64,000 bases of DNA from Ferrovibrio sp. (GTDB lineage: Bacteria; Pseudomonadota; Alphaproteobacteria; Ferrovibrionales; Ferrovibrionaceae). The translations under genes and the position numbers were made by a program. Position 1 is the first letter of the stretch. Every line of letters begins with the position of its first letter. Positions 1-10,034 of the stretch are shown one piece after another. Under the pieces are notes generated by a model. The model was not told the origin of the DNA. It did no database searches and saw only the letters and a program-made list of their open reading frames with translations. The stretch spans positions 186,001 to 250,000 of the forward strand of contig JAGOQS010000001.1 in the NCBI GenBank assembly GCA_017991315.1, read 5' to 3'.

Positions 1-393
<393 letters not shown>

Positions 394-414
394 TTGCTCT
401 TCACCCCCATAGCA

Positions 415-451
415 ACGGGCCGGCTGCCGCAGCGGCAGGCGGCCCGTTTTT
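415..451 (+). terminator. Rho-independent terminator after the aminotransferase gene
   Basis: A GC-rich inverted repeat (ACGGGCC...GGCCCGT, about 15 bp arms with one mismatch) is followed directly by TTTTTA. It lies 21 bp after the stop codon and in the right orientation. Confidence 0.8.
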
Positions 452-577
452 AGTGACCGCCGTCACGCGGCGGCGTCGCGGGCGCGGTTTTGCGCCAAAC
501 TTCACTTTGTCGCGCCCCATGGCAATGCTAAAGCCACCATACAGGGACGCGCGCGACGCAACGAATGGATCAGCACG

Positions 578-850
578 ATGCCGACAACCGTAAAGAAGCG
601 GTCGGTGGTCGTTGGTGGCCATCGCACCAGCATTTCGCTCGAACGCGCCTTCTGGGATGCGCTGCGTCGTCTCGCCCAGGCCGAGGGCAAGACCATCAAT
701 CAGATGGTGAGCGATATCGACGCGGCGCGGCAGGGCAATCTGTCCAGCGCGATCCGGGTCTATGTGCTCAGCCGCGCCAGCCAGGGCCACCTGCCGCCGG
801 AGAATAATCCCCCGGGCATATTGCCTGCGGAGGAAGACGACGACAGTTAG
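578..850 (+). CDS. Ribbon-helix-helix domain protein (RHH_4 type)
   Basis: The 90-residue protein has the form of the alphaproteobacterial RHH_4 family. A short strand (KKRSVVVGGHRTSISLE, residues 6-22) precedes helices around EGKTINQMVSDID and NLSSAIRVYVLSR. These small dimeric proteins are annotated as DNA-binding by fold; targets are generally unknown. The C-terminus is acidic (EEDDDS). It sits 44 bp upstream of the efflux adaptor gene on the same strand. It could be the local regulator of the pump, but I see no operator that proves this. Start chosen at the ATG that gives the full RHH strand. Confidence 0.75.
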   Translation: MPTTVKKRSVVVGGHRTSISLERAFWDALRRLAQAEGKTINQMVSDIDAARQGNLSSAIRVYVLSRASQGHLPPENNPPGILPAEEDDDS

Positions 851-894
851 GCGGCATCGCCAGTCTCGATGCCGCCGCAGGCGGAGACGAGACC

Positions 895-2016
895 ATGCGC
901 AAGCCTTTCCTCATCCTGCTGCCGCTGCTGGCCCTGGGCCTGGCCGCCTGCGACCAGCCGGCGCCGCCGCCCGAACCGATCCGCCCGGTGCGCATCGCCA
1001 CCGTGTCGCCGCAGGCCTATGAAGGCCGCTCCACCTATACCGGCGAAGTGCGCGCCCGCTACGAGACCAATCTGGCTTTCCGCATCGGCGGCAAGATCGT
1101 CGCCCGCTATGTCGAGATCGGCTCGGAAGTGAAGAAGGGCACGCTGCTGGCCCGCCTCGATCCCGAGGATACCCGGCTCGCCATCGAGAATGCCCGCGCG
1201 CAGCTCAATGCTGCCCAGGCCGATCATAACCAGGCGCAGACCGATCTGGCGCGCTACCGCAAACTGTTCGAGACCAAGGTGATCAGCCAGGCCGAGATCG
1301 ACCGCCGCACGACTGTTGCGGATTCGGCTCAGGCTAGGCTGGAAAGCGCGCGCTCACAGTTGCGCGTGATGCAGAACCAGCAGGGCTATACCGAGCTGCA
1401 GGCCGATGCCGATGGCGTCGTCACCTCGATCTCGGTGGAAGCAGGCCAGGTGGTGGCGGCCGGCCAGACCGTGATGCGGCTGGCGCGACCGGAAGAGAAG
1501 GAAGTGGTGTTCAGCGTCGCCGAGAACCGGCTCGACGAACTGCGCCATGCCTCGGCAATCCGCCTGGCGCTGTGGTCGCAGCCGGAGCAGACCTATGCCG
1601 GTGTGGTGCGCGAGATCGCGCCGGGCGCCGACCCGGTGACGCGGACCTATGCCGTGAAGGTGAGCGTACAGAATCCGCCGCCGACCATGCGGCTCGGCAT
1701 GACCGCCAGCGTCACCATCGTGCGGCGCGGCGACGAGCGCATGGTGGCCCTGCCGCTTTCCGCGCTCTACCAGGAACAGGCGGCGGGTCAGGCGGGCGGC
1801 CAGCCTTCGCAGATCCGCCCTGCCGTTTGGGTCTACGATGCGGCGACCGAAACCGTGAATCTGCGCCCGGTGCAGGTCTCGGCCTATGTCGAGAAATATG
1901 TGCTGATCACCGATGGCCTGAAGCATGGCGAGAAGGTGGTGACGGCCGGCGTGCATAAGCTGATCCCGAACCAGAAAGTGCGGCTGCTGCCGGAGACGGC
2001 GGAGGCCAAGCTGTGA
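895..2016 (+). CDS. RND efflux periplasmic adaptor lipoprotein (MFP/HlyD-like)
   Basis: This is the membrane-fusion subunit of a tripartite RND efflux system. The N-terminus is a lipoprotein signal (hydrophobic run then LAAC-D, Cys near residue 19), so it should be anchored in the inner membrane facing the periplasm. The order is typical: barrel/lipoyl start with YEGRSTYTGEVRARYETN, a coiled-coil hairpin (about 95-165, including ENARAQLNAAQADHNQAQT), a second lipoyl half with GVVTSISVEAGQVVAAGQTV, then beta-barrel and membrane-proximal domains. At 373 residues it has normal family length. Its stop overlaps the pump start (GTGA), indicating translational coupling. No outer-membrane channel gene follows, so a TolC-like channel is presumably shared. 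Substrate unknown. Confidence 0.93.
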   Translation: MRKPFLILLPLLALGLAACDQPAPPPEPIRPVRIATVSPQAYEGRSTYTGEVRARYETNLAFRIGGKIVARYVEIGSEVKKGTLLARLDPEDTRLAIENARAQLNAAQADHNQAQTDLARYRKLFETKVISQAEIDRRTTVADSAQARLESARSQLRVMQNQQGYTELQADADGVVTSISVEAGQVVAAGQTVMRLARPEEKEVVFSVAENRLDELRHASAIRLALWSQPEQTYAGVVREIAPGADPVTRTYAVKVSVQNPPPTMRLGMTASVTIVRRGDERMVALPLSALYQEQAAGQAGGQPSQIRPAVWVYDAATETVNLRPVQVSAYVEKYVLITDGLKHGEKVVTAGVHKLIPNQKVRLLPETAEAKL

Positions 2017-5000
2017 ATCAGGCCGAGCTTGAACGCTACAATCTTTCCGCCTGGGCCCTGAAGCATCCATCATTGATCGGCTTCCTGATCGTGGTGCTGA
2101 TGCTGGCCGGCACGATGTCGTATTTCAGCCTCGGCCGTGCCGAGGATCCGGATTTCACCTTCAAGCTGATGATCGTGCGCACCAACTGGCCGGGCGCCAC
2201 GGCGCGCGAGATGGAGCAGCAGGTCACCGACAAGGTGGAAAAGAAGCTGCAGGAGACGCCGTATTTAAGCCACGTGATGAGCTATTCCAAGGCCGGTGAA
2301 TCCACGGTCTATGTCGTGCTGCGCGACGACACGCCGCCGAAGCAGGTTGAGGGCGTGTGGTATCAGGTGCGCAAGAAGGTGAACGATATCCGGCATACCC
2401 TGCCGCAGGGTGCGCAGGGGCCATTCTTCAACGATGAATTCGGTGACACCTTCGGCACCATCTATGCCTTCACCAGCGACGGCTTCAGCCACCGCGAATT
2501 GAAGGATTATGTGGAAGCGGTGCGCGAGGAAGTGTTGCGCGTGCGCGATGTCGGCAAGGCCGACCTGCTGGGCGTGCAGCCGGAACGCATCTATATCGAA
2601 TTCTCCAACAAGAAGCTGGCCAGCCTTGGTGTCTCGCCGCAGCAGATCATCAATATCGTGCAGCAGCAGAATACGCAGGTGGCCTCGGGCCTGGTGCAGA
2701 CCGCGTCGGATCGTATCTACACCCGCGTTTCGGGCGATTTCGAGGATGTGCGGGCGCTGACCGAACTCTCGATCCAGGCCAATGGCCGCCTGCTGCGGCT
2801 TGGCGACATCGCCGATATCAAGCGCGATTACATCGACCCGCCCTCGGCGCAGTTCCGCTATAACGGCGAACCCGCCATCGGCCTGGCCATTTCGATGGCC
2901 AAGGGCGGCAACATGATCCAGCTCGGTGAGCGGCTGGCGCCGGTGCTGAAACAGATCAAGGCCGACATGCCGATCGGCATCGATGTTCACCAGGTCGCCG
3001 ATCAGCCCAAGGTGGTGCAGCGCAGTATCGACGAATTCATGAAGGTGCTGCTGGAAGCCGTGGTGATCGTGCTCGGCGTCAGTTTCCTCAGCCTCGGCCT
3101 GCGCTCCGGTCTGGTGGTGGCGCTCTGCATCCCGCTGGTGCTGGCCATTACCTTCTCGGCGATGCAGATTTTTGGTATCGACTTCCAGCGTATTTCGCTT
3201 GGCGCCCTGATCATCGCGCTCGGCCTGCTGGTGGATGATGCCATCATCGCGGTGGAAATGATGCAGGTGAAGATGGAGGAGGGCATGGACCGCTTCCATG
3301 CCGCCAGCTTCGCCTACAAATCCACCGCCTTCCCGATGCTCACCGGCACATTGATCACGGCGGCCGGGTTCGTGCCGGTGGGTTTCGCCAAGTCCTCGGC
3401 CGGCGAATACACCTTCTCGATCTTCGCGGTGGTCACCATATCGCTGGTGGTATCCTGGATCGTGGCGGTGATCTTCACGCCGTTCATCGGCTACAAGCTG
3501 CTGCCCAATCCGAAGCCGGGGCATTCCCATGAGGATGTCCATAAGCGCGGCATCTACCGCTTCATCCGCCCGGTGGTGGCCTGGTGCGTGCGCTTCAAGT
3601 GGATCGTCATTGCCGTCACGCTCGGCATCTTCGCGCTGTCGGTGTTCGGCTTCAAATTCGTGCAGCAGCAATTCTTCCCGTCATCGAACCGCCCGGAATT
3701 GATGGTGGACCTGCGGTTGCCGCAGGGCGCCAGCATTGCCGCCACGCAGGAAGAGGCGCTGAAGCTCGAGGCGATGCTGAAAGGTGATCCGGATATCGAG
3801 AATTTCACCACCTATGTCGGCAGCGGCGCGCCGCGCTTCTACCTGCCACTGGATATCCAGTTGCCGAACGACAATTTCGCGCAGGTCGTGGTGTTGACCA
3901 AGGGCGATGCCGAGCGCGAGCGCCTGCGCACCAAGCTGATGCAGGCCTTCCAGGAGGATTTCACCCTGCTGCGCGGCCGCGTCAATCGCCTGGAAAACGG
4001 CCCGCCGGTCGGCTTCCCGGTGCAGTTCCGCGTCAGTGGCCCAGATCCGCTGGAAGTGCGGCGCATCGCCTTCGCCGCCGCCGATGTGCTGCGCGCCAAT
4101 CCGAATACCCGTGATGTAAACCTGGACTGGAACGAGCTGTCCAAGGTGGTGAAGCTGAATGTCGACCAGGCCAAGGCACGCCTGCTTGGCATTTCCTCGC
4201 AGGATCTCGCCGGCGCGCTGAACGCGGCGCTTACCGGCGTGACCATCACGCAATACCGCGAAGGCAAGGAACTGATCGACGTGGTGGCGCGTGCCGAGGC
4301 CGCCGAACGCCTGAGCCTTTCCGGCATTAAGGATTTGAATGTCGGCGGTGGCGAAAGCGCGCGGCCGGTGCCGCTGACCCAGGTGGCGGATGTGAATTAC
4401 GCCATGGAGGAAGGCATCATCTGGCGCCGCGACCGCCAGCCGGTGATCACCGTGCGTGCCGACGTGGTGGATGGCATCCAGGCGCCGGTGGTGTCGATGC
4501 AGATCGACCCGCTGCTGAACGAATTGCGCAAGCAGTTGCAGCCCGGCTATCGCATCGTCATGGGCGGTGCCATCGAGGAAAGTGCCAAGGGCAATGCCTC
4601 GCTGGCCGCCGTGATGCCGGTGATGGTGCTGATCATGGTGACGCTGCTGGTGGTGCAGTTGCAGTCGGTGTCGCGCATGCTGCTGGTGCTGCTCACCGCA
4701 CCACTCGGCCTGATCGGCATTACCGCAGCTTTGCTGCTCTTCAATGTGCCGTTCGGCTTCGTGGCTTTGCTCGGCGCCATTGCGCTGGCCGGCATGATCA
4801 TGCGCAATTCGGTGATCCTGGTCGATCAGATCGAACAGGATATCCGTGCCGGCCATGCCGCTTTCGATGCCATCGTGGACGCGACGATGCGGCGTTTCCG
4901 CCCCATCGTGCTCACCGCGCTGGCGGCGATCCTGGCGATGATTCCGCTCTCGCGCTCCAATTTCTGGGGCCCGATGGCGGTGGCGATCATGGGCGGCCTG

Positions 5001-5090
5001 GCGGCGGCGACGCTGCTGACGGTGCTGTTCCTACCGGCGCTCTACGCCGCTTGGTTCCGCATCAAGCCTCAGGCGAAGCCGGCAACGTAA
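2013..5090 (+). CDS. Efflux RND transporter permease (AcrB/HAE family-like)
   Basis: The 1025-residue protein is an inner-membrane proton-driven RND pump. It has the expected N-terminal transmembrane helix (SLIGFLIVVLMLAGTMSYF), a large periplasmic porter region, a block of helices near residues 340-500 and a repeat of the same plan in the second half. The TM4 motif GLLVDDAIIAVE carries the adjacent Asp pair used for proton relay. It starts at GTG overlapping the adaptor stop and is followed after 3 bp by a convergent gene. The N-terminal sequence LGRAEDPDFTFK is common in HAE-2/MdtB-like pumps of proteobacteria. The exported compound cannot be inferred. Confidence 0.95.
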   Translation: MNQAELERYNLSAWALKHPSLIGFLIVVLMLAGTMSYFSLGRAEDPDFTFKLMIVRTNWPGATAREMEQQVTDKVEKKLQETPYLSHVMSYSKAGESTVYVVLRDDTPPKQVEGVWYQVRKKVNDIRHTLPQGAQGPFFNDEFGDTFGTIYAFTSDGFSHRELKDYVEAVREEVLRVRDVGKADLLGVQPERIYIEFSNKKLASLGVSPQQIINIVQQQNTQVASGLVQTASDRIYTRVSGDFEDVRALTELSIQANGRLLRLGDIADIKRDYIDPPSAQFRYNGEPAIGLAISMAKGGNMIQLGERLAPVLKQIKADMPIGIDVHQVADQPKVVQRSIDEFMKVLLEAVVIVLGVSFLSLGLRSGLVVALCIPLVLAITFSAMQIFGIDFQRISLGALIIALGLLVDDAIIAVEMMQVKMEEGMDRFHAASFAYKSTAFPMLTGTLITAAGFVPVGFAKSSAGEYTFSIFAVVTISLVVSWIVAVIFTPFIGYKLLPNPKPGHSHEDVHKRGIYRFIRPVVAWCVRFKWIVIAVTLGIFALSVFGFKFVQQQFFPSSNRPELMVDLRLPQGASIAATQEEALKLEAMLKGDPDIENFTTYVGSGAPRFYLPLDIQLPNDNFAQVVVLTKGDAERERLRTKLMQAFQEDFTLLRGRVNRLENGPPVGFPVQFRVSGPDPLEVRRIAFAAADVLRANPNTRDVNLDWNELSKVVKLNVDQAKARLLGISSQDLAGALNAALTGVTITQYREGKELIDVVARAEAAERLSLSGIKDLNVGGGESARPVPLTQVADVNYAMEEGIIWRRDRQPVITVRADVVDGIQAPVVSMQIDPLLNELRKQLQPGYRIVMGGAIEESAKGNASLAAVMPVMVLIMVTLLVVQLQSVSRMLLVLLTAPLGLIGITAALLLFNVPFGFVALLGAIALAGMIMRNSVILVDQIEQDIRAGHAAFDAIVDATMRRFRPIVLTALAAILAMIPLSRSNFWGPMAVAIMGGLAAATLLTVLFLPALYAAWFRIKPQAKPAT

Positions 5091-5093
5091 ATC

Positions 5094-6080
5094 CTAGCCG
5101 TTGAGATGGCAGGCGGAGAGGCGGCCCGGCGCGATCTGGCGCAGGGCCGGCTTCTCCGTCTTGCAGCGCGCCATGGCCTGCGGGCAGCGTGGATGGAAAT
5201 GGCAACCGCTCGGCGGTTCCAGCGGTGAGGGGATTTCGCCGCTGATCGGCATATAGTCGCGCCGCTTGGCTTCCAGCTTCGGTGCCTCGGCCAGCAGGGC
5301 CTGGGTGTAGGGGTGGTTAGCGCCCTTGAACAATTCTTCCGTCGGCGCACTTTCCACCACGCGGCCGAGATACATGATCACCACGCGGTCGGAGAGATGC
5401 TCTACCACGGCCAGGTTATGGCTGATGAACAGGTAGGTCAGGTTCAGCCGCTCGCGCAGGTCCATGAACAGGTTCAGCACCTGGGCCTGGATCGACACGT
5501 CGAGCGCGGCCACGGCCTCGTCGCAGACGATGAAGCGCGGCTTCACCGCCAACGCGCGGGCGATGCCGATGCGCTGGCGCTGGCCACCTGAGAACTGGTG
5601 CGGAAACCGCTTCTTGTAGCGCGGATCCAGGCCGACCTGCAGCAGCATTTCCTCGACATAGGAATCGAACTGCGACCGCGTGATCAGGCCATGGGCCAGC
5701 GGCGCCTCGCCGATGATGTCTTCCACCCGCATGCGCGGATTGAGCGAGGCATAAGGATCCTGGAAGATCATCTGCACGGCGAGCTTGTAAGCCTTGTGCT
5801 CGGCCGGCGTCATGCTGGCGAGGTCCTTGCCTTCGAAGCTGATCTGGCCGTCGCTCTGGTCCATGATGCCGGCGACGATGCGGCCCAGTGTGCTCTTGCC
5901 GCAGCCGCTTTCGCCCACCAGGCCAACCACTTCGCCCTGCTGGATTTGCAGCGACACGCTGTCCACCGCATGCACGGCGCGTTCTTTCAGCCCGGCGCCA
6001 AGCAGGTTGGCCAGCTTGGCGGCGAAATCGAGTTTCCACACGAAGCGCTTGGAAACGTCCTTGAGTTCGAGCATCGCCAT
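5094..6080 (-). CDS. Oligopeptide/dipeptide ABC transporter ATPase, DppF/OppF-like
   Basis: Second ATPase of a peptide-type importer. Visible motifs are Walker [13 protein letters not shown], signature [15 protein letters not shown], Walker [14 protein letters not shown] and an oligopeptide_transport C-terminal domain with Cys-containing GCHFHPRCP. The Walker B neighbourhood reads DEAVAALD where family members usually have DEP(V/T)SALD; the catalytic Glu is kept. I place the start at the ATG at 6080, which shares one base with the stop of the upstream ATPase gene (TGATG); an in-frame ATG further upstream would overlap that gene by about 30 bp. It is last in a four-gene operon encoding two permeases and two ATPases. 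Confidence 0.9.
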   Translation of the reverse strand: MAMLELKDVSKRFVWKLDFAAKLANLLGAGLKERAVHAVDSVSLQIQQGEVVGLVGESGCGKSTLGRIVAGIMDQSDGQISFEGKDLASMTPAEHKAYKLAVQMIFQDPYASLNPRMRVEDIIGEAPLAHGLITRSQFDSYVEEMLLQVGLDPRYKKRFPHQFSGGQRQRIGIARALAVKPRFIVCDEAVAALDVSIQAQVLNLFMDLRERLNLTYLFISHNLAVVEHLSDRVVIMYLGRVVESAPTEELFKGANHPYTQALLAEAPKLEAKRRDYMPISGEIPSPLEPPSGCHFHPRCPQAMARCKTEKPALRQIAPGRLSACHLNG

Positions 6081-7063
6081 CACGCCGCTCCTTCCAGCGG
6101 ATGCCAGCAACGCACGTCATGGCCCGGCGCCAGGGGCAACAGGTCCGGTATCGCCTCGCAGGCGGCATCGGCGCGGCTGCAGCGCGTCTTGAAGCGGCAG
6201 CCCGGCGGCAGGTTCAGCAGCGGCGGCGTCATGCCGGGAATCTGGAACAGCCGCTTGCCGCGCTGGCCGGTATTGGTATGTGCGCCGGGCACCGAGCCGA
6301 TCAGGCCTGCGGTGTAGGGGTGGCGCGGGGCTTCGATCACAGCGGCGACGCTGCCGGTTTCGACGATGCGGCCGGCATACATCACCATGACGCGGTCGGC
6401 GAGGCCGGCCACCACGGAAAGGTCGTGCGTAATCCAGATCAGCGCCGTGCCGGTCTCGCGGCAGAGCTTGCGCACTTCATAGAGGATCTGGCCCTGGATG
6501 GTCACGTCGAGCGCCGTGGTCGGCTCATCGGCGATGATCAGTTCCGGTTTGTTCAGCAGCGCGATGGCAATGGCGATGCGCTGGCGCATGCCGCCGGAAA
6601 GCTGGTGCGGATAGGCCTGCAGGCGGTCTTCCGGCGCGGCGATGCCGACAGCCTTCAGCGTCTCGATGCAGCGGGCGCGGGCGGCGGCCTCGGTGATCTT
6701 CTCATGCGCCAGCACGCCCTCGATCATCTGCGTGTCGACACGCAGCACCGGATTGAGCGTCATCATCGGGTCCTGGAAGATCATGGCAATGCTTTTGCCG
6801 CGCAACTGGCGCAGCCGCGCCGGCTTGGCCTGGGCGATATCCTCGCCCTTGAACAGCACGCGGCCATTGGCGATATGGCCGGGCTGATCGAGCAGGCCGA
6901 TGATGGAAAAGCCGGTGATGCTTTTGCCCGAGCCGCTTTCTCCCACCAGGCCCAGGATTTCGCCTGGCGCTACTTCAAAACTGACGCCATCCACCGCGCG
7001 CACGATGCCGTCGCGCGTCGGGAAATGGGTCTCCAGATTCTCGACCTTCAGCGTGGGCGTCAT
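6080..7063 (-). CDS. Oligopeptide/dipeptide ABC transporter ATPase, DppD/OppD-like
   Basis: The 327-residue ATPase has Walker [13 protein letters not shown], signature [16 protein letters not shown], Walker [13 protein letters not shown] and the switch His in WITHDLSVV. The C-terminal extension with [16 protein letters not shown], typical of peptide/nickel importer ATPases, can bind an iron-sulfur cluster in some relatives. It follows the permease genes and overlaps the second ATPase gene by one base. It powers uptake of a peptide or another OppA-type ligand together with its DppF-like partner. Confidence 0.92.
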   Translation of the reverse strand: MTPTLKVENLETHFPTRDGIVRAVDGVSFEVAPGEILGLVGESGSGKSITGFSIIGLLDQPGHIANGRVLFKGEDIAQAKPARLRQLRGKSIAMIFQDPMMTLNPVLRVDTQMIEGVLAHEKITEAAARARCIETLKAVGIAAPEDRLQAYPHQLSGGMRQRIAIAIALLNKPELIIADEPTTALDVTIQGQILYEVRKLCRETGTALIWITHDLSVVAGLADRVMVMYAGRIVETGSVAAVIEAPRHPYTAGLIGSVPGAHTNTGQRGKRLFQIPGMTPPLLNLPPGCRFKTRCSRADAACEAIPDLLPLAPGHDVRCWHPLEGAA

Positions 7064-7066
7064 GGA

Positions 7067-7981
7067 TCAGCGCTTCAAACGGGGATTGAGCACGTCGCGG
7101 AGCTGGTCGCCCACGAGATTGATGGCGACGATCACCACGGTGAGGGCAATGCCCGGGAACATGGAAATCCAGTAGACGCCGGAAAGCAGGTAGTCGAAGC
7201 CGTTGGCAATCAGCATGCCCAGCGAAGGTTCCGTGACGGGCACGCCAAGGCCGAGGAAGCTGAGCGTGGCTTCCAGCGTGATCGCGCGCGCGATGTCGAT
7301 GGTGGCGATCACGATCAGCGGCGGCAGGCAGTTCGGCAGCAGGTGGCGCCACAGGATGCGGCTCTGCTTCAGGCCGAGGCAGCGCGCGGCTTCCACGTAT
7401 TCCTTGTTGCGTTCCACCAGGGCGGCGCCGCGCGCGGCACGGGCGAAATACGCCCATTGCACCGCCACCAGTGCCATGATCACCTTGTCGACGCCGTTGC
7501 CCAGCACCGCCAGCAGGATCAGCGCCACCAGGATGGCGGGGAAGGAAAGCTGGATATCGACGATGCGCATGATCAGGGCTTCGACGCCGCCGCCGAAATA
7601 TGCCGCGGCGAGGCCGGCGGCCGCACCGATCGCCAGGGCGCAGGATACGGCGACCACGCCGACGAACAGGCTGATGCGCAGGCCATGCAGCATGGCGGAA
7701 AGCATGTCGCGGCCCTGGCCATCGGAGCCGAGCATAAAGACGAAGCCATCGCCCGAGAGCGCGCCGGGCGGCAGGCGCGAATCCATGATGTCGAGCTTGG
7801 CGAGATCGTAGGGATTCTGCGGCGACAGCCAGGGCGCCAGCAGCGCGGCAGTGATCGCCAACACGAACAGCGCGAGGCCGAACAGTGCCAGCTTGCTTTC
7901 GGCGAATTCCGAAACGATGCGCTGCAGTGGGGTTTGCGCTTTCACCAGTTTGACGGTGGCGGGGAGGGCTGCGTCGGTCAC
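7067..7981 (-). CDS. Peptide-type ABC transporter permease, DppC-like
   Basis: The inner-membrane permease is 304 residues long. An N-terminal cytoplasmic stretch and first helix (KLALFGLALFVLAITAALLAPWL) are followed by a periplasmic loop and five more helices. The EAA coupling loop is visible as EYVEAARCLGLKQSRILWRHLLPN. This is the N-terminally OppC_N-type member of the pair. Its start codon overlaps the stop of the DppB-like gene by 4 bp, and 3 bp separate it from the downstream ATPase gene. Confidence 0.92.
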   Translation of the reverse strand: MTDAALPATVKLVKAQTPLQRIVSEFAESKLALFGLALFVLAITAALLAPWLSPQNPYDLAKLDIMDSRLPPGALSGDGFVFMLGSDGQGRDMLSAMLHGLRISLFVGVVAVSCALAIGAAAGLAAAYFGGGVEALIMRIVDIQLSFPAILVALILLAVLGNGVDKVIMALVAVQWAYFARAARGAALVERNKEYVEAARCLGLKQSRILWRHLLPNCLPPLIVIATIDIARAITLEATLSFLGLGVPVTEPSLGMLIANGFDYLLSGVYWISMFPGIALTVVIVAINLVGDQLRDVLNPRLKR

Positions 7982-8952
7982 TTGGCACCTCCCAGCCGCA
8001 CGCGCGGATCCAGCACGGTGTAGAGGATGTCCACCACCAGATTGATCACCACCAGCAGGAACACCACGATGATCAGGTAGGCGACGATCACCGGGCGGTC
8101 GAGCTGGTTGATCGAGTCGATCAGCAGCTTGCCCATGCCTGGCCAGGAGAAGATGGTTTCAGTGATCACCGCGAAGGCAATCAGCGCGCCGAGTTCCAGG
8201 CCGGTGACGGTGACGACAGGCACCAGGATGTTTTTCAGGATATGCACGCCGACCACGCGGCGTTCATCCAGACCCTTGGCGCGGGCGAATTTCACATAAT
8301 CCATCAGCATCACCTCGCGCGCCGTGGCACGCGCCAGACGCACGATCAGGGCGCATTTCGACAGCGCCAGGGTGACGGCCGGCAGCAGGATGTGGTGCCA
8401 GCCTTTCGCGGTCAGCACGCTCAAATGCAGGCCCATTACATCCACTGTTGGGCCGCGGCCCGAGGCCGGCATCAGGCCGAGCTGCACGGCGAAAACCATG
8501 ATCAGCATCAGGCCGACCCAGAAATTCGGCAGGCTGAAGCCCAGGATCGAGCCAGCCATGATGGCGCGGGCGCCGAAGCTTTCATGGCGCAGGCCGGCAT
8601 AGACGCCAAGCGGCAGGCCGATCACCACCGCCATTACCGTGGCGGTGATGGCGAGTTCCAGCGTCGCCGGCATGCGTTCCAGGATCAGGCTCATGGCCGG
8701 CTGGCCATAGACGAAGGATTTGCCGAATTCGCCGGAAAACGCCGAGCCGACGAAGCGCATATATTGCACCCACACCGGCTGATCGAGGCCCAGCGCGGCG
8801 GCGATCTGCTCGCGGTCGATCTCGGTGGCCTCGGGGCTTGCCAGCACCGCCAGCGGGTCGCCCAGCAGGTAGATGCCGCCGAAAACCAGCACCGACATAA
8901 CCGCCACGACCAGCGCTGCCTGCAGCAGCCGCCGGATAATGAATACCAACAT
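7978..8952 (-). CDS. Peptide-type ABC transporter permease, DppB-like
   Basis: The 324-residue permease begins with MLVFIIRRLLQAALVV, the usual N-terminal helix of DppB/OppB proteins. It then has a periplasmic domain with DREQIAAALGLDQPVWVQY, and a coupling loop with YVKFARAKGLDERRVVGVHILKN. It is first in the minus-strand operon, about 110 bp from the PhzF gene that precedes it. A substrate-binding protein normally encoded in such operons is absent here, so the ligand-binding component must lie elsewhere or be shared. Confidence 0.92.
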   Translation of the reverse strand: MLVFIIRRLLQAALVVAVMSVLVFGGIYLLGDPLAVLASPEATEIDREQIAAALGLDQPVWVQYMRFVGSAFSGEFGKSFVYGQPAMSLILERMPATLELAITATVMAVVIGLPLGVYAGLRHESFGARAIMAGSILGFSLPNFWVGLMLIMVFAVQLGLMPASGRGPTVDVMGLHLSVLTAKGWHHILLPAVTLALSKCALIVRLARATAREVMLMDYVKFARAKGLDERRVVGVHILKNILVPVVTVTGLELGALIAFAVITETIFSWPGMGKLLIDSINQLDRPVIVAYLIIVVFLLVVINLVVDILYTVLDPRVRLGGAK

Positions 8953-9062
8953 CCCCCGATGTCCCTGTTGTTATACTGTCATGGATGCTAGCCGAAAGCC
9001 TGGCACGGAGCCAGCCTGATATACGGGCAGCCTGTTATTCGGGCGTTAGCAATCGCGCCGCT

Positions 9063-9920
9063 CTATTCAGGCGGCAGCAAGCGTGCCGTGCCGGAAACCC
9101 GGATCGATGCGCCGGGCTCGGCGGAAATTTCCGCCCTGAGGCGTGAGCGCATGCCCATATCCTCGCCCTGCACGATGTCGATCACGCCACCATGCGGCCA
9201 GCCGATCTCGCGCAAATAGCCGGCCAGCGCCGCTGTTGCCGCACCGGTTGCCGGGTCTTCATAGACGCCACCGGCGGCGAAGGGATTGCGCGTGTGGAAA
9301 AGCTGCGCGCTCTCGGCATAGATGAGAATGATTGTTACCAGCCCGGCTTGCTGCATCAGGGCGCGCCCGGCCTCGAAGTCGTAGCGCATGGCGCCGAGTG
9401 CTGTGCGGCTGTTCAGTGCCAGCACCAGATGCCGCGCACCGGCATCGGCGATGGCCGGCGGAATGCGCCTATCCAGATCCGCATTCGTGTAGCCGAACAG
9501 CGCCAGTGTGTCGGCCACCAGTTTCGGCTCCGCCGTCCTGCTGCTGGTCGGCGGCGATTGCAGTGCGGCGGCGATGGTGCTGCCATCGCGCCGCCCGGTC
9601 ACGGTGATGGCGGCATCATTCAGGGTCAAGGCGAATTCGCCATCGCCGCATTGCAGCGCCAGCGCGGCGCCCAGCGCAATCGTGGCATGGCCGCAGAACG
9701 GCACTTCCATGCCGGGCGCGAAATAGCGCACGCGCCAGGTTTTGTCGCTCAGCGGTGCCGCGAAAGCGGTTTCGGAATAACCGACTTCGGCGGCAATGGC
9801 CTGCATCTCGGCGGCAGAGGGGAGCGCATCAGCAATCACCACGCCGGCGGGATTGCCGCCAATCTCGCCATCGGAAAATGCCGCTAACCGTTGTACCTGT
9901 ATCGGGCGCTTTACCTGCAT
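9063..9920 (-). CDS. PhzF family phenazine biosynthesis-like isomerase/epimerase
   Basis: The 285-residue protein shows the two-lobed PhzF/diaminopimelate-epimerase-like fold. The catalytic Glu lies in GYSETAFA (about residue 50). The first lobe has MEVPFCGHATIALGAAL, and the second has the partner motif YEDPATGAATAALAGYL. Family members are usually cofactor-independent isomerases of unknown substrate; no phenazine genes are near, so the name should be read as fold only. It lies upstream of the peptide importer on the same strand with a 110-bp gap that could hold a separate promoter for the importer. Confidence 0.88.
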   Translation of the reverse strand: MQVKRPIQVQRLAAFSDGEIGGNPAGVVIADALPSAAEMQAIAAEVGYSETAFAAPLSDKTWRVRYFAPGMEVPFCGHATIALGAALALQCGDGEFALTLNDAAITVTGRRDGSTIAAALQSPPTSSRTAEPKLVADTLALFGYTNADLDRRIPPAIADAGARHLVLALNSRTALGAMRYDFEAGRALMQQAGLVTIILIYAESAQLFHTRNPFAAGGVYEDPATGAATAALAGYLREIGWPHGGVIDIVQGEDMGMRSRLRAEISAEPGASIRVSGTARLLPPE

Positions 9921-10034
9921 GCTCAGCCTCGCTGGTGTTGCGTGAGGCTAACCAATGCGGCGCGAAGCAGCCAGAATTGAATTGTCAGGCTGCAATTGCT
10001 GCCGCAGCGTCAGGTGCGCTGCGGCTAGCGTGAA

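Noticed and set aside
2265..4856. Long open reading frames antisense to the RND pump gene
   Set aside because: They are shadows of a GC-rich gene: they encode His/Arg/Gly-rich sequence without family motifs and lack ribosome-binding sites.
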